Shown: in pieces, positions 63,844 to 64,000 of the stretch
Position numbering within the stretch: the first letter of the stretch is position 1
Layout: each line of letters starts with the position of its first letter
Source of the DNA: Agapetus fuscipes
Taxonomy: Eukaryota; Arthropoda; Insecta; Trichoptera; Glossosomatidae
Reading direction: 5' to 3'
Length of the DNA: 64,000 nucleotides
Assembly: GCA_951799405.1 (NCBI GenBank)
Contig: OX637333.1
Location: 29,532,785 to 29,596,784 of the forward strand
Translations under genes and position numbers: made by a program
The notes under the pieces: generated by a model
What the model was told of the DNA's origin: nothing
The model's database searches: none
The model's input: the letters and a program-made list of their open reading frames with translations, nothing else

Positions 63844-64000
63844 ATACGAATAATAAATAACATTTAAGTATAAAACAGAATAAAACCTTAAAAAGAAATA
63901 TATACAAAAAAAGTAAACAATTTCCTATGCAAAAAATGTAGCAAATTTATAAACCAACATTACAAATCAACATTGCAGATTAGCCGCCACTTCTTCCTGT
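63844..64000 (-). mobile_element. LINE-N 3' end, cut by window edge
   Basis: On the minus strand: end of ORF (AGGAAGAAGTGGCGGCTAATC, encoding RKKWRLICNVDL-like codons), then 3'UTR TTGCATAGGAAATTGTTTAC and the same ATTCGTATTCCTTGACTTATAGG join to C. Confidence 0.8.

Overview
This is a repeat-dominated piece of a large, AT-rich animal genome, almost certainly an insect. Only one gene is clearly recognisable: two exons, on the minus strand, of a paired-class homeobox gene that best matches homeobrain (hbn). The exon with the end of homeodomain helix 3 lies at 49587-49674. The terminal coding exon, with an OAR-like motif, lies at 35480-36012. The two join in phase across a 13.6-kb intron. The 5' exons, with the rest of the homeobox and the promoter, would lie to the right of 64000. 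The identification rests on protein motifs read by eye; the insect order cannot be fixed from this window.

Almost everything else is transposable-element debris, much of it nested. Families are lettered here for cross-reference. Short retroposons: A (tRNA-like SINE; two copies have a 5S rRNA-derived head), B (tRNA-like SINE), D (tRNA-like SINE), and C (about 260 bp, sharp TTCCTTGACT start, (AGATT)n tail; about 40 copies or fragments). Non-LTR retrotransposon remnants: L, K, N and M, all 5'-truncated. DNA elements: two hAT elements with perfect 8-bp target-site duplications (TSDs), a 1.7-kb TTAA-flanked element, TA-flanked G MITEs, and F, H and other inverted-repeat MITEs. There are also foldback elements (J) whose arms are tandem 15-bp units.

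Layout. 1-15 kb: C/A/B copies, LINE-L with its TSD, LINE-M, a 20-codon DEAD-box helicase scrap, and the first 5S-headed SINE. 15-20 kb: a second LINE-L with TSD, a nested MITE, and foldback J1. 20-34 kb: C copies, a hAT element (23418-24462), F interrupted by C, and LINE-K. 34-36 kb: hbn terminal exon and its probable 3'UTR. 36-49.6 kb: the hbn intron, with the TTAA element, the second 5S-SINE and F/A nesting. 49.6-64 kb: upstream hbn intron, with a TA-flanked element carrying about 32 copies of a 15-bp unit, foldback J2, a 0.85-kb CTGT microsatellite, and a second hAT (59485-60674) with a deleted transposase.

Long open frames at 17.5-18.4, 50.1-50.6, 53.2-54.3 and 56.6-57.6 kb are by-products of tandem repeats, not genes. 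Repeat boundaries are given to within about 10-20 bp unless a TSD is quoted. No intact autonomous transposon, bona fide tRNA gene or true 5S gene was seen.
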